The notes under the pieces are model-generated. The model saw only the letters and a list, made by a program, of their open reading frames with translations, had not been told where the DNA came from and did not search any database. A stretch of 63,995 nt of DNA from Nemertoderma westbladi (Eukaryota > Xenacoelomorpha > Nemertodermatida > Nemertodermatidae). The translations under genes and the position numbers were made by a program. This document shows positions 36,345 to 51,213 of this stretch, in pieces (the first letter of the stretch is position 1; every line of letters starts with the position of its first letter). The DNA lies in NCBI GenBank assembly GCA_032718475.1, contig JAUCBJ010001642.1, forward strand, positions 1-63,995, in the 5' to 3' direction.

Positions 36345-36660
36345 GTGGGGCGAGCCACGAAGTGATCGAAGCCTTAGCATATGGGTGCCATTGGCGAGTT
36401 GTCTGTCGTCGTCTGTCGTTGTACATTTTTGATCGCTAATAACTCGGTTATTCCATGATGAAATTAAACGACACTTGGTATGTATGTAGTCCGTCAAAAG
36501 TTTAGGAAGAATCTGAAGTTTCGTCAAAAACGAACGAACGCAACGAGGCACAAGATGAGGACGAGTATTGTGTTGAAGACTTCTGACTAACGGCAGACAA
36601 CTCGTTAATGGTACCCATATGCTAAAGGCTTTGCTCACTTCGTGCTGCGCGAAGACCCCA
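36345..36660. mobile_element. Foldback element, about 316 bp, with arms of about 55-60 bp
   Basis: The left arm (about 36354-36408: GAAGCCTTAGCATATGGGTG, CGAGTTGTCTG) is the inverted counterpart of 36591-36645 (CAGACAACTCG, CCCATATGCTAAAGGCTTTG). Similarity continues outwards to GTGGGG / CCCCAC. No ORF inside. It is probably a small non-autonomous transposon or an inverted duplication. Confidence 0.7.
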
Positions 36661-37012
36661 CGAACGTGTTTAACTCTGCATGTGGAATCGCGATGTATAA
36701 TATTAGACATAACTTTCTGTTCATAACATTTTACGTCAAGTGAAGTAGATTGTACCGCAGAACTGTTTTTCGGCGTACACAGAAAAGGGTCGAGCTGAGA
36801 ATGTGAACTTGGTGATTTTTTATGACGCCCGTCGTCGTGCGGTTATACGTGATAAGTATCATTGACCGTTACACTGCTCCTATAATCTAGGGGTATAGGC
36901 ACATTCGGACTCACGCATTTTTGATATTAAACGATGATCTTGGAACGTTTGCGGCTTGCGAGATAAACTATCTCACTAGGAGAATTCCTTAGTTAACTTT
37001 ATAGCTGGTTAC

Positions 37013-39105
37013 GACATTGTCTGGCTGTCAGAAACAAAGACCGCGACCCTTCCTTGTGTACCAGGTTTTACTGCTTACTCGAATCCCTCATCGGCTCATC
37101 GCATCCGCACATGGGCGGAATTCTGCTGCTGATACGAAACATCCTAGTGCAATTTGTCCAAGAAGTTGATGATGAAGTACTGAAGGGCAAATTTGGGTTA
37201 CCCTGTCTTACCTACATGGATTGGTTTTTGGTGGATGCTACATCCCACCATATGACTCACCACTTCGATCAGAACTTATTTAGTATTCTACATAGCCGTC
37301 TGGCACTGGCACGACCACGAGTACATAATTATATTGTCCTTGGGTGTTTCAACAGCCGAACGATACAAAATCCGAACGGTCGAGTATTAAAGAATATATG
37401 TAGAGCAGTCTGTTGTTATCAAAATAACAAAATAGCAAATATTCTTAATACTCACTTTGCTACTGTAGGTTCTAAACTAAGTAGGGACATCCCCACATCT
37501 AATCGATCCCCGCTCCGCTTCATTTCTAACTCCAACAGGCGCCCTAACTCTTTCTCTCTTGCCGAAACTAATCCAGTGGAAGTTGAATATCTACTACTAC
37601 ATCTTAACCCTAAATCGGCGACAAACGACTCTTTCCCAACTAAGCTACTCCTACTTGCGGCTAAACCTATATCTATATATCTCAGTAAACTAATTAACCT
37701 GTCAATTAAATTAGGATTTTTTCCGTGTTCGCTCCAAATAGCTAAAGTTATTCCTTCATACAAAGCTGACGATCCAACTGATTCTAACAACTATAGACCA
37801 ATATCACTTCTTCCAGTCCTCTGTAAAATATTCGAACAAATAATAAACTCCCAGCTACTCGCTTATCTAACTAAATATAAAATATTAACTAATTCCCAGT
37901 TCGGTTTTCGGCCCAAAATTTCTACCTCGCACGCACTACTTTCGGTAATAGAAAAAATACACCAGGCCCTAGACAATAAATACAATACATATGCAATATA
38001 CATAGATCTAAAGAAGGCATTTGATACCATCAATCACAAAATACTTTTAAATAAGCTAGGTTGCTATGGCGTGCGAGGCCTCCCCCTTCAATTAATCTCT
38101 AGTTTTTTAGCACACAGACAGCAGTATGTTACTATAGACTCTTGCTCATCATCTCTGCTGCCCCTAGTATGTGGCTTGCCCCAGGGCGGAGTTCTTTCTC
38201 CTCTTCTTTTCCTACTATATATTAATGACCTGCCTAACGCTACTACCTTACTAGCTACGCTATTCGCTGATGATACTACTCTATTCCAATCAGGCAGTAA
38301 CCTAACTGATCTAACCAATAACATTAACCTAGAACTTGATAAAATTGCTGACTGGCTAATAGACAACCGTCTATCTCTAAATCTAAAAAAAACTGAAGCT
38401 ACTCTATTCTCTAACATACTGCAGCATACTACTGGCTTACCCTCACTGAAAATAAATAATAATAAAATCAACACAACAAGTAGCACTAAATTCTTAGGGG
38501 TATATGTGGATAACAAATTAAATTGGAAAACTCATATTGACTATATTAAAACTAAGATATCCAAATCTGCTGGTATCTTCTATAAGCTACGCCACATATT
38601 CCCACTTCGAATTCTCAGACAGCTCTATTACTCACTTATACATCCCTACCTCTCATACGGTATCTCACTATGGGGTTCTACCCATTCTAGTACTCTGAAA
38701 CCTCTACGAATTAAAATAAATAAAATAGTTAGATGTATCACATTCAATCACTACCAGGCCTCTTCTAATCCTATCTACAAATCTCTATCTATACTTCCAC
38801 TGGACTTACTATATAAATATCAAGTAGGTCTACTTATGTATGACGTAAACTCCACTACTAATCATTTACCTACTACAATACAAGATTTATTTAGGAAAAC
38901 GTCTACAGTACATAAATACCCTACTCGCTCTGCTACCCGTGGGGACTTCTATATACAAACTTGTAGTCTAACGTCGTCACAACAGTCCATGAGCTTTCAA
39001 GGTCCTCTTATATGGAACAACATACCGTTAAATATAAAAAATTGTAAGTCCAAATCTAGTTTCACTAAAAAATTTAAAAACCAGTTACTTTCTTCAATCA
39101 CATAA
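37013..39105 (+). pseudogene. CR1/Jockey-like LINE: damaged endonuclease joined to a complete reverse transcriptase
   Basis: Open for 683 codons from 37054. The first bases of endonuclease (DIVWLSETKT, 37013 on) are in another frame and join the ORF near 37,095 through a one-base change. The ORF then carries GGILLLIRN and VLGCFNSR, where the catalytic aspartate of the usual GDFN motif is cysteine. The C-terminal half of the endonuclease, with its SDH motif, is absent. From about residue 125 the reverse transcriptase is complete: NNYRPISLLPV, YIDLKKAFDTINH, GLPQGGVLSPLLF, LFADDTTLF, LSLNLKKTEATLF, KFLGVYVDNKLNW, and a C-terminal WNNIPLNIKN. It would copy RNA into DNA at a nicked target; without endonuclease it could only prime at existing breaks. 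The RT clade is judged from motif spelling only. Confidence 0.85.
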
Positions 39106-39371
39106 ACCTAAAATTACTTTTCATCTTCTTAATCTTCAATCATCTTCATAACTAATATTTTTTCTCCAAATCATTTCGCTCAGCAGACTATATTAATCTA
39201 CTCCGGGTAGATATGAGTCGGGTTGACTGATATAGAAGATGCGGTACTCATAGATGTGTCTTTTTTATTTGAATCTAGAATAACCCTTCCACCCCCCCCC
39301 CCCCCCACCCCTACCCCCCCCCCCACCCCCTACCCCCCAATATGGGGGGTAGGGGTCTTCAATTGAATTGA
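39106..39371 (+). mobile_element. 3' UTR and (TTGAA)n-type tail of the LINE
   Basis: Follows the RT stop. It contains C-rich runs and ends in CAATTGAATTGAATTTG, a short microsatellite tail of the kind that ends CR1-like LINEs. Confidence 0.55.
39327..39355. repeat. Perfect 12-bp palindromic hairpin of C/G runs
   Basis: CCCCTACCCCCC (39327-39338), loop AATAT, GGGGGGTAGGGG (39344-39355). Confidence 0.85.
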
Positions 39372-39393
39372 ATTTGTAGGTAACACAACACAA

Positions 39394-39540
39394 TCATGGG
39401 CGTAGGCAGGGGGTGGGCAATATGGGCACGTGCCCTCCCCCAATATGGGCACGTGCCCTCCCCCAAATTCTCAAAAGGTCCGCTTCAGTCGAAAAAGTAT
39501 CCCAAAAGGTCCGCTTCATCCGAGAAATGAAATTAATTTT
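39394..39540. repeat. Possible DNA-transposon end with 23-bp tandem duplicate
   Basis: CATGGGCGTAGGCAGGGGG resembles hAT-type termini. It is followed by two copies of CAATATGGGCACGTGCCCTC, each containing the palindrome GGGCACGTGCCC. AAAGGTCCGCTTCA is also repeated twice. No partner end was found. Confidence 0.4.
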
Positions 39541-39659
39541 TGTTTAAAATTATATTTGTAATGATGCAATAACAATATTAAAATATAAATCATTATTTTA
39601 TCGCCGCACTATTTCGTACATACTGCAATCTTGAAGGCATTGTTGTTATCGAGTTTGCT

Positions 39660-40760
39660 GGAGATAAATGCTGGAGATGTATTAATACCTCAAAATCAGG
39701 CTTTGTGAAATAGCGGCGCACTCTGCCAAGATTACGAAGATAATAGTATGATTCGCTGACTGTGCTTGCTTTTCAAGCGTACGATGTGAATCTATAATTT
39801 GACCAATGTTCCGTGCTGTTGAGTTACATAATACTATATCCGAGCCAACTTGTAGTGTTGGTTCTACCAACTGGTTCCCAAATCTTGATTGGAGCAAAAC
39901 CACCTCCGTTTTATCCGTGTTCATTTTCAACCACATTTTATTCATCCAATTTTGTATATCCTTCAAATAGGCCTCAGAAACTCTTACAGAGGCTCCTACA
40001 TCTTCTTTTTTGAATACTGTACAATGTACAACTGAGTATCATCTGCATATAAGTGGTAGCTCAGTCCATAGCTCTTAATTACTCTTGATATGGAGCGTGT
40101 GTAAATCGAAAACAGTAGAGGGTCTAACACTGATCCCTGGGGAATTCCATCTAATATGAACACATTTCGAGTAGGAGTTACCAACACGAACTTTTTGAGA
40201 CCAATTTGACAGATATGATTTGAACCAAGAAATTACAGTTCCTGAAACCTTAATGTCCTGTTTCAGAGTTTCTAATAGAATGTTGTGGTCCACCGTATCA
40301 AAAGCAGCGGACAAGTCCAATAGTACAACTAATACTGCAGAACCATCATCTATTCCACGTAAAATATCATTATTCACTTTCAAAAGCGCAGTCTCAGTAC
40401 TGTGATTCCAACGATATACACTCTGCATTGGTTCCCATAGGTTATTCAAGTTCATGTACTGTATAAGCTGATTGGCCACAACTTTCTCTGTTAATTATGA
40501 GATATATACAGTACAAGGTTGGAGACTGGCCTGAAAGATTTTAAGGAACTCTGGATCTAAGCGCACCTTCTTGATTAATGGGGATAGCACTGCTTCTTTA
40601 AACAATAAAGGAAAAGTTGCTGTAGCTAAAGATAGATTTATAATAAGCGTGATAATAGGCAGCAGAACCTTTATTAAACCTTTTACCAATGCAGTAGGTA
40701 GTGGGTCATGTGGACTGAAATTGAAATTTTGAAATTGTTCGAACATATTCGTTAAAGGTA
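39660..40760 (-). pseudogene. Decayed CR1/L2-like LINE reverse transcriptase
   Basis: Reading the minus strand from 40,746 to 39,682, RT pieces appear in order but in different frames: HDPLPTALVKG and LSPLIKK; a short FRPVSN at about 40,520; VLLDLSAAFDTVDHNILL and SWFKSYLSN (40075-40479); [13 protein letters not shown] and YADDTQLY (39996-40187); MNTDKTEVVLLQS (39682-39966). The catalytic aspartates of both motifs are still spelled, but at least three frame changes and an in-frame stop separate them. Endonuclease is absent. It is oriented opposite to the LINE at 37-39 kb and belongs to a different family. Confidence 0.8.
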
Positions 40761-41150
40761 CCGGTAATATAGTTAGTTAAACATAGTCTTTGATTTTGAC
40801 TCCTTTACCAATTCTTCAACTGTGTCATTACAGACTTCCACAAACTCATTCATTACTGGCACATTATCATTTCCATCATATAAAACAGAGGGAGCCTTCA
40901 AACTTGTGTAATTTTGTCCAGAGGGTCTTTGCTATTTATAGTTGTATTCATGCTGTCTTCATGATCATTGCATGCGGTTATCTCATTCCTTATTTACATC
41001 AATACATTTGTCGTACAACACGCTAATAGTTGAAGAGCATTGTCATTGACATAAGACATAATCCTTGAGACCGAATCCGTATCGAAACCCAATAAAGTGC
41101 GGCCGCGGCTTCTTAACCCTATTAGTACCATGGCTATAAAATGTTGTACA

Positions 41151-41157
<7 letters not shown>
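40761..41157. other. Unique spacer, no gene seen
   Basis: No coding content recognised. Ends at the poly-G run. Confidence 0.4.

Positions 41158-41183
<26 letters not shown>
41158..41183 (+). repeat. 26-nt poly-G run
   Basis: Uninterrupted G from 41158 to 41183, followed by TCCCCC. The length is likely imprecise in any assembly. Confidence 0.9.
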
Positions 41184-41869
41184 TCCCCCAAACAAATAAG
41201 GGATCATAATGGGAAAGAGATAAGTCACCAGGTTCTCTGGACGATCCACCCGGTATGGGTGACAAAGGAAACAGGGAAATTAGAGGAGACGTGTTGTACA
41301 CGGGGCTGGCAGAGTGCGAGGGGGCATTAAATGTTAAACCATTTTGCGTCAGGTCAGGTATTCTAGTTCATTGATCAAGAAAACTTGCCACCTCCATGCA
41401 GCATAAAGGAGGTGCCACCTGTAGCTGCATAGACCCTCTTACTAGGGCAAATCTGGTCCTGTAACTAGGACCCCCTTCGTTCTGGGATAAGGCCGCCCTT
41501 GGTCCTGGACGGTCAGGGCCCTAAACCGATTAGGTTCTCTGTTCGCAGAACACCGAACACTATTCCGGCCACGGAACTATAGTCCAGCAGAATGCCTTTA
41601 TAGAATCCTGGGATTTGGGGGACGAGAGGATCTCAGCAACTAAGCGAAAACGAACAATAGGATGTTCCTAGACCCAAAATTTATCCAGACAACTTTTCGC
41701 CATACATAATGTGTTAAAAAAGTCTACGGTTCTCCGGCTAGGGCCAATTTGAGTCAAAAAGTCCGCTTCCCTAGCAACCGCGTTGCTATGCAGGAATCTC
41801 CAGAACCGCTAATGCTACGGACTTGGGACCGGCGCCAATCGATAGGCAGCATAGGGTTTACATTCAAAA
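41184..41869. other. Spacer, no gene seen
   Basis: Slightly more GC-rich than its surroundings. Contains a short hairpin (CACCTCC ... GGAGGTG near 41,390-41,415). No ORF with recognisable domains. Confidence 0.4.
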
Positions 41870-43150
41870 AAACTTTTTTTGGAGCGATCAGATCATGATC
41901 TTGACCATGATCAGCAAAGATCAGTTTTGATCAGGGATCGGACACTCAAGGCTTGCTCCAATTGAAAAACTTAACATTACAAAAAGATTCAGCGACCCCA
42001 CATTAGTCATGATTCCCGTTAAAAGATTTAGAAAAAAGTGAATTCTTCCCGGTCAAAACGTAAGATCATGATCGCGCAAAGATCGGACTTCGTAAAATCG
42101 TACCTAAGCATTTTGCATATAAACAATTACTGTAGGAAACGTTCAGAACACCGCCCTGAGTCGATTGAAAAAAAAATTGGCACGATCGGACAACCGGTTC
42201 TCGAGATCTGATACCTGATCATTAAAGATCATATTTTTCGGTTTTTTCCAATTTTCTCGAAAACTTTGTTTGAGACCCCCGATTTTTTTTTAACGAATCG
42301 ACTTCTATGATGAAGGGGCAACTTTTGAGCATTTCGAAATTTTCAAAAAGCGATTTGATCAGGCCGCGATCAGAAAAGATCGTGTTTTTGGTTTTATTTC
42401 AAAGACCAAGTCCTGGGAGTTCACCGTATGGAAAAACTTAACATCACAAAAAGATTCCTCACCCTCGAATTATGGGGGGTAGCCAAAATTTGGGCATAAA
42501 AAAGTTCAAGTCTAGTGGGTCAAAACTCAAGATCATGATCGCGAAAAGATCAGTATATTTAAAATCGAATCTAAGCATTATTCTAATAAACATTCATTGT
42601 AAGAAATGTTCAATGGTCTATTCTGAGTTGATTAAAAAAAAAATTGGCTCGATCGGTCAACCGGTTCTCGAGATCAGCTTCCTGATCATAAAAGATCATG
42701 TTTTTCGGTTTTTCCCGATTTTCTCGAAAACTTTGTTTGAGACCCCGGATTTTTTTTTTACTAATCGACTTCTATTAAGAAGGGGCAACTTTTGGGCATT
42801 TCGAAATTTTCAAAAAGCGATTTGATCAGGCCATGATCAGGAAAGATCATGTTTTCGGTTTTATTTCGAAGACCAAGTCCTGTGAGTTCACCGTATGAAA
42901 AAACTTAACATTACAATAAGATTCCTCACCCTCGAATTAGGGGGGGTAGCCAAAATTTGACCATAAAAAAGTTCAATTCTAGGGGGTCAAAAGATCATGA
43001 TCGCAAAATGATCAGTTTTTTCGTAATTACTTCTGAGCATTTTGGGGCAAAACTTTCAAACTAAAAAACATTCACTGGAGTGTTCTAAGTAGATTAAAAA
43101 AAATTTCGACTCAATAGGCCTACCGGTACCGGAGATATGGTCGTCCAAAT
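41870..43150. repeat. Three diverged tandem copies of a GATC-rich unit, period about 466 bp
   Basis: AAAAACTTAACATTACAAAA-type words begin units near 41,967, 42,432 and 42,899. Each unit continues with AAGATTC, AAGATCATGATCGC, a GATCGG..CCGGTTCTCGAGATC stretch, TTTCTCGAAAACTTTGTTTG and AAAAAGCGATTTGATCAGG. GATC is strikingly frequent (for example seven within 41,886-41,940). A 117-codon ORF within it (42472-42825) has no recognisable domain and is not convincing. Confidence 0.8.
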
Positions 43151-44149
43151 TCTGCTTCCGGTAATTCGAAAATATTTCGAAAACCCTTGATCGAATTTTT
43201 TCCTTGAAAATATGTGAATGTACAGTTAGTGGACCCGCATCTAACGATATATCACAATCCATATTTCAGATGACAGGTACCGGTGAAATCAGACTTTACC
43301 GAAAAAAATTCAAATTTTTGCTACTCATGTCTGATTATCTCGAAAACTATAATAGGTATGGAAATACTTTCACTGCAAGAAATGTTCGCCTATCCAATGC
43401 GCTTCTATCTCTGTGCTCGGATTTTGCATAGTTTCAAAACCTACAACTTAACCCCCCCAGCGGAGGGAACGGAGTGACCGGAGCGCCAGTACTATCTTTC
43501 ATTATTATGAAGTAATAAGGGCGGTGGGTGGGGTAGGTGGTGAACACTATTTATAGGGTGGAGGGAGGGTCTAGTATATTACTTTAGGATATTTGATTTT
43601 TTTGCAATATAGTTTAGCTGCCTCAGTCTTATTTGTAATATGTTATACATTATACCAAATTATATCAAGTTTTAACATACTACATTGTTTACCTGTAGGA
43701 GAAATATACAATGTAGGGCTCATAATATATTTATAAATAGATTTAGTATATTTACATTGTATAATAGAGTTAATTGATACTATTACGGTATTATACTAAA
43801 GACGCCGCTTTGATATATCGGATCAAATGGCAATTTCTTGTATATTATCTATTTCACTATCTTGGGTATATCATTCAATTTCTAAAACTATAATAATAAA
43901 CATTTACTTCACTTCTTGTTTACTCGCATGGATATATTGATATAAAACACTTCAGTATAATATCTTATAGGGCCAAACGCAGATTAATCGGAATAATATG
44001 TTTAATTATTATTACAATTGGCACATTGAAGTAAGTAGTACATGAGTTTGATAAAATAATTATGAATCTGTATCTTATTCTAATTTGTCTATATGATTAT
44101 GTTATATAATAATGTTACTTTATCACTTTGGTTTAAACCGATCTCCTTT
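43151..44149. other. AT-rich spacer, no gene seen
   Basis: The overlapping ORFs near 43,204-43,477 look random. A short G/C-rich patch with AGCGGAGGGAACGGAGTGAC lies near 43,450. Confidence 0.4.
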
Positions 44150-44213
44150 ACTATTACTTACTACTTATACTACTACTAATACTACTATTACTACTACTAC
44201 TACTGACTACTAC
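44150..44213. repeat. (TAC)n / (CTA)n microsatellite
   Basis: Imperfect TAC triplets, then a pure run of TACTACTACTACTAC near 44,190-44,205. A short (TA)n lies at about 44,336-44,352. Confidence 0.8.
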
Positions 44214-44499
44214 AGAGTTATATATTATAAGAGGGGGTTCGTGATTATTAGTTATTATACAAGTGCCCCTCGGCTATAGAGAGTCCACCCTCGGTTGCTT
44301 ACTGGATTAAGGACCCATATACTTGGCTGCAGGGGTATATATATATATATATTAAAATCCGGGATGTCCCCGGCGCTATAATATTGCCATAAATAAAATC
44401 ATAAAAATCGACGCACATAATGCTTAAAATAATAGAGTAAGGGCACATAAAATAATACTATTTCTATTCGGTTGCCACAAGTAGACAATATGTGGATTT

Positions 44500-45200
44500 C
44501 AAGCCAGTGATAGATAGTACACTAAATAAGCCATTCAATATGACATATTATGTGATATACATATAGAATCATAATTCAAAATTCAAATAAAGAAAAATAA
44601 TAAATTTCGTGAATTGCTATTAACAAGCGACGTAGCACTGGCACTATACCAAAACTTCTTCGCCGCCGATATACAAAACAAATACGATACCGGTATATAG
44701 TTGTGAAATATGCTACGTTGACAACCAGTATATAGATATACAGAATTCGATACCGGTATATAGATGTGAAATATGCTACGTTGGGACTGCACCAATAGCT
44801 TATTTGCCGCAGATATACAACAAATCGATTTTACACGGGCACGGGCACCGACACCAGTATATAGATATACAGAATTCGACACCGGTATATAGATGTGAAA
44901 TATGCTACGTTGGCACTGCACCAATAGCTTATTTGCCGCAGATATATTAAAAATCGATTTTACACGTACACCAGTAAATAGATGTGAAAAATGCTGCGTA
45001 TAGGAATTTAAAATATAATTATACATACCGGTATGCATTTCTAGCCAATGTTAGTACTCGAAATAAACCATTCACTATTCTTTAGGCATTAAGATATTAT
45101 TATGTGATATACATTTCAAAAATTCAAATCAAATTAAAATAAATTTCGTGAATTAATTGTTATTGATCAAGCGACATAGCACTGGCACAAAAGATGTGAA
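44500..45200. repeat. Nested local duplications, 129 bp and about 550 bp
   Basis: GAATTCGA(T/C)ACCGGTATATAG with GATGTGAAATATGCTACGTTGG occurs at 44743 and 44872 (period 129). The outer sequence TATTATGTGATATACAT with AATTTCGTGAATT and TAGCACTGGCAC occurs near 44,546 and again near 45,098. No coding content. Confidence 0.75.
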
Positions 45201-45509
45201 AAATGCTACATAGCAACATACTACTCTACAGTCAACAGTAGTAGGCCTACACAATAACTAAAATGGCATTCAGCTTACCAGCTATTCGCATTAAGCTAAT
45301 TGATATTCGATTTCATTGGATTCAGTGAGTGTGTGAGGGCTATTGGGAAAGCAATCAGCTTATGATGTAATACATTAGAATCCCACGGCTTTTGTTTGCT
45401 TACTGTCTGAGGTGTAGAGTGAGGATAATACTTGGCAGAGAAAGCATTTCCTTGTTAGGTGGCCATTCCTATAGAATAGCATTACTACTAGGCTACAGTA
45501 TCTCTATCC
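45201..45509. other. Unique spacer, no gene seen
   Basis: No coding content recognised. Confidence 0.4.
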
Positions 45510-45692
45510 ATTTTTCATGAGTGCCAGCTGGAGTTTTTATCATTGCGCCTATGGCGTTTTTTCGTTTATGTCTATTTTTCGAGCCCACGGCTCATGGACG
45601 AAATAGCGGAACATACCAGGGACCTTAGAATCGCGGTATCTAGCCGCTGTGAAAATTTCATCAAAATCGTTAGAGTAGTTTTGGCTGTAGAT
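45510..45692 (+). mobile_element. Probable 3' end of a retroelement that seeds the CAGT array
   Basis: Contains GTGAAAATTTCATCAAAATC, then GTTAGAGTAGTTTTGGCTGT, ending directly in the tetranucleotide array. This AATTTCATCAAAATCG wording, followed by a short tandem tail, is a familiar form of RTE/SINE-type 3' ends in invertebrate genomes (recalled, not searched). Confidence 0.4.
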
Positions 45693-48567
<2,875 letters not shown>

Positions 48568-48830
48568 TCAGCCACAAGCAATTCTTACAGTAATGAACCT
48601 CTAGGTATATGGCCTGACCAGGCAGATGGTGATCTACCAATGGCTGGTCAGAAGTAGAGTGTTCTCATGTCCACTCTGAGAGCACTTCACTGCGACCTGC
48701 ACCTGGCAGCAAGGGTACAGGGCATGACCCAGCAGATGAACTGCAACAGCCAATGGTGGGTCATGTGCGCCAGAGTAGATATGGGTGATGAGCCTCATAT
48801 CTGACTCCATTGCGACACCCACCCTGAGGA

Positions 48831-49925
48831 ATGGCAAACCAGGGTGTGGTATTTGCCCCGAGAGCTGACTCGGCAAAAAAGCACCCCCCAACCCCCACTA
48901 TGGATTACATTAGCAATGCGGAGGTCCGGCCACTAGAGGCCAGTGGAATTACCGGACACAATCGGCCTCACAGTCGTCAGTTAACTCCTGACCGGCTGCC
49001 TGTCTCACCCCCTACTGGAGAGAGAGCAGCCAACAATTCTTTGAGTCCCTTTCCTGATGACCTTTCTGGCCCAAACCCTGGGTCACCAGGGAGGCCAGAT
49101 TGTGATGGGGAGAGGGATTCTGGAGTTGGAGGCTACTCTCATGTTCCACCCCGACCAACAAAGCCATTGGTGAATCTGAGGCAAGTCACTAGACTAGCCT
49201 CAGTAAACACTCTAACACTCAGGTCCCCAATGCGACAAGGTGAGCTGACTGCCTTGGCAGATAAGCTTTCTCTTAGCGCAGTGGGTGTTCAAGAGCACCG
49301 AATGCAGACTGGACAGACTGATGTGGTTCTGATTAAGGATATGGGGGGCGGTTGGCGACTCGCCCTCGCGTCAGCAGATGATAGTGGCAATGGAGGAATT
49401 GGTCTATTGATGAATCCAACTGTACATGCAGCATTGGACAAAATAGACCAAATCTCTAACCGCATCATCCGTTGCCACTTCTCATGTTCTGGAAGACTGG
49501 CGAAGAAGTTTCCTAAGGTGGTTCTGATTGTGTGCTACTCTCCAACTAGTGTTGCCCCTGTAGAGGAGGTGGAAAATTTCTACCAGAATCTACAAGCAGC
49601 TACTGATGGAGTGGATCAGCATGCATTCTTAACATTCCTGGGAGACTTTAATGCAAGTCTGCATCAATCACCTACATCGCCCTGGGTCTATAGCAATAGT
49701 GTTAGGCGAAATTCCGTCCATCTTCAGGATTTTATCTCTGGAAATGGATTGTTTTCGGCTGGAACCCAGTTCAAGAAGCGAACTGGAAAGCTATGGACTC
49801 ATAGTGGACCCAGTGGTCACAAGTCCCAGATAGACCATATCCTGTTTCGTAGGTAATACAGGAGCTCTATACAAGACTGTAATGCATTTACACTACGACC
49901 CTTCTCCAGTGATCACCGACTTATT
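48831..49925 (+). pseudogene. RTE-like LINE: APE-type endonuclease domain
   Basis: Open from the ATG at 48831 to a TAA at 49854-49856. Residues about 1-115 are a proline/serine-rich leader. From about residue 120 the exonuclease-endonuclease-phosphatase fold is legible: ASVNTLTLR, GVQEHR (metal-binding glutamate), YSPTSVAP, FLGDFNASL (catalytic D and N), SQIDHILFRR. Past the stop, in the same frame, comes SDHRLIVAKVRL, the terminal catalytic SDH motif. So a single premature stop truncates the protein three dozen codons before the domain would end. The enzyme would nick target DNA to prime reverse transcription. Confidence 0.85.
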
Positions 49926-50753
49926 GTGGCCAAGGTAAGACTTAGTTTGCGTGCTAGCAGAACAACGAAATCTGCCTTGCCGCGGCATGACTGGTCCTCT
50001 CTGTTGCAACAGCCAAGTGTGAGATCCAGCTTCACACTACAGCTGAGCAACAGGTATGAGGTTCTTGCCTCTGAGGCGGCAGATCACTGTGAGGGCTATA
50101 CTGCCTTCACAGAGGCAGTTAAGTTAGCAGCTGCAGAAACAGTTCCTGTATACCCTCGAAACAGGAAAAGCGCCCCCTGGACTGACAACAAAATTCAGAA
50201 GTGCCGAAATGACCTTCATAAGGCGCAGAAAGAGTCCCGACTCAAACAGACTACAGCGGCCAAGAATGCAGTTAAGGCTGCATCTAGGTCCCTGAACAGG
50301 CAGTACTCTGTTAATCTACAGCAGCTAATAAACCAACAGGTTGATGCCATCAATCATGCTGACGACAGCAGGAAATCATCCCAGGCATGGAAATCGATCA
50401 ACTTGCTTACTGGGCGGAAAAGCCAACCAAACACCAAGGTTAAGGCTGAATCACCAACCGATCGCCTCAATGGTTGGAAGGCCCACTTTGAAAAGCTCCT
50501 CAATAATGACAGGGTATTGCCTGATAACTTTATAGAAGTAAAAGTGTCTGAGTCTGAACTCCCAGATATTCCCATTGGCGATATCTCCTTTGCAGAAGTG
50601 AAGGCTGCTGCAAAGAGCATTAAGACCAATCGTACCAGTGGAGTAGATGGTGTTCCCCCTGAGGTCTTTAAAATTCCTGAGTGTTTAAAGCTCATATATC
50701 CCATCATAGTAGACATGTACAACAAGAGTCCCACAAGAAATGAAAACAAATAA
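49926..50753 (+). pseudogene. RTE-like LINE: end of endonuclease and linker to reverse transcriptase
   Basis: Same frame as the endonuclease ORF. It encodes VAKVRLSLR, a basic linker (AVKAASRSLNRQYSVN), WKSINLLTGRKSQPN, and the RT N-terminus (KTNRTSGVDGVPPEVFK). It ends YNKSPTRNENK and then stops. The RT continues in another frame from 50740, and the usual residues before KTNKLVPV appear to be missing, so a small deletion with frame change has occurred here. Confidence 0.8.
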
Positions 50754-51213
50754 GTTGGTGCCAGTTGCCAAGAAGGGCAACCTAACACTCTATGGTTCTT
50801 TTCGGGGAATCTCATTGATCTCGATTGCTGCAAAGCTATACAATAGAATTCTATTAAATCGCATCAGGGATCCCATTGAGAGACTGCTCCGTGGAAATCA
50901 GAATGGGTTCCGTAAAGGTCGAGGGACCATGGAGCCCATTTTGGCACTTAGAAGGATAATTGAAGAGTTATCAAAAAAGAAAGACAGGCATCTGGCTTTT
51001 ATCTTTGTTGACTTCTTTAAGGCCTTTGATTCAGTCTCTCGCTCACGTATGTTCAGCATACTTTCATTATATGGGATTCCTGATGAAATTATTGTAGCAA
51101 TCAGATCAGTATACGATGGTTTGACAACATTTGTGTCTACTGTTGACGGTGACACAGAACGATTTGAAGTGTTATGGGGCGTTCTTGTTCATGGTTCTGG
51201 TTCTTGTTCATAA
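50740..51213 (+). pseudogene. RTE-like LINE: reverse transcriptase, fingers and first catalytic motif
   Basis: Encodes KLVPVAKKGNLTLYG, FRGISLISIAAKLYNRILLNRI, NQNGFRKGRGTMEPILALRR, and FVDFFKAFDSVSR, which carries the first metal-binding aspartate. It stops after a garbled GVLVHGSGSC, where a GVLQGDxxAPFLF-type motif is expected. The strand then continues in the frame starting at 51174. Confidence 0.85.

Noticed and set aside
41043-41330. Poly-proline/poly-glycine ORFs
   Set aside because: Produced by the 26-nt poly-G run.
42472-42825. 117-codon ORF in the GATC-rich repeats
   Set aside because: Neighbouring copies of the repeat do not keep it open and no domain is visible.
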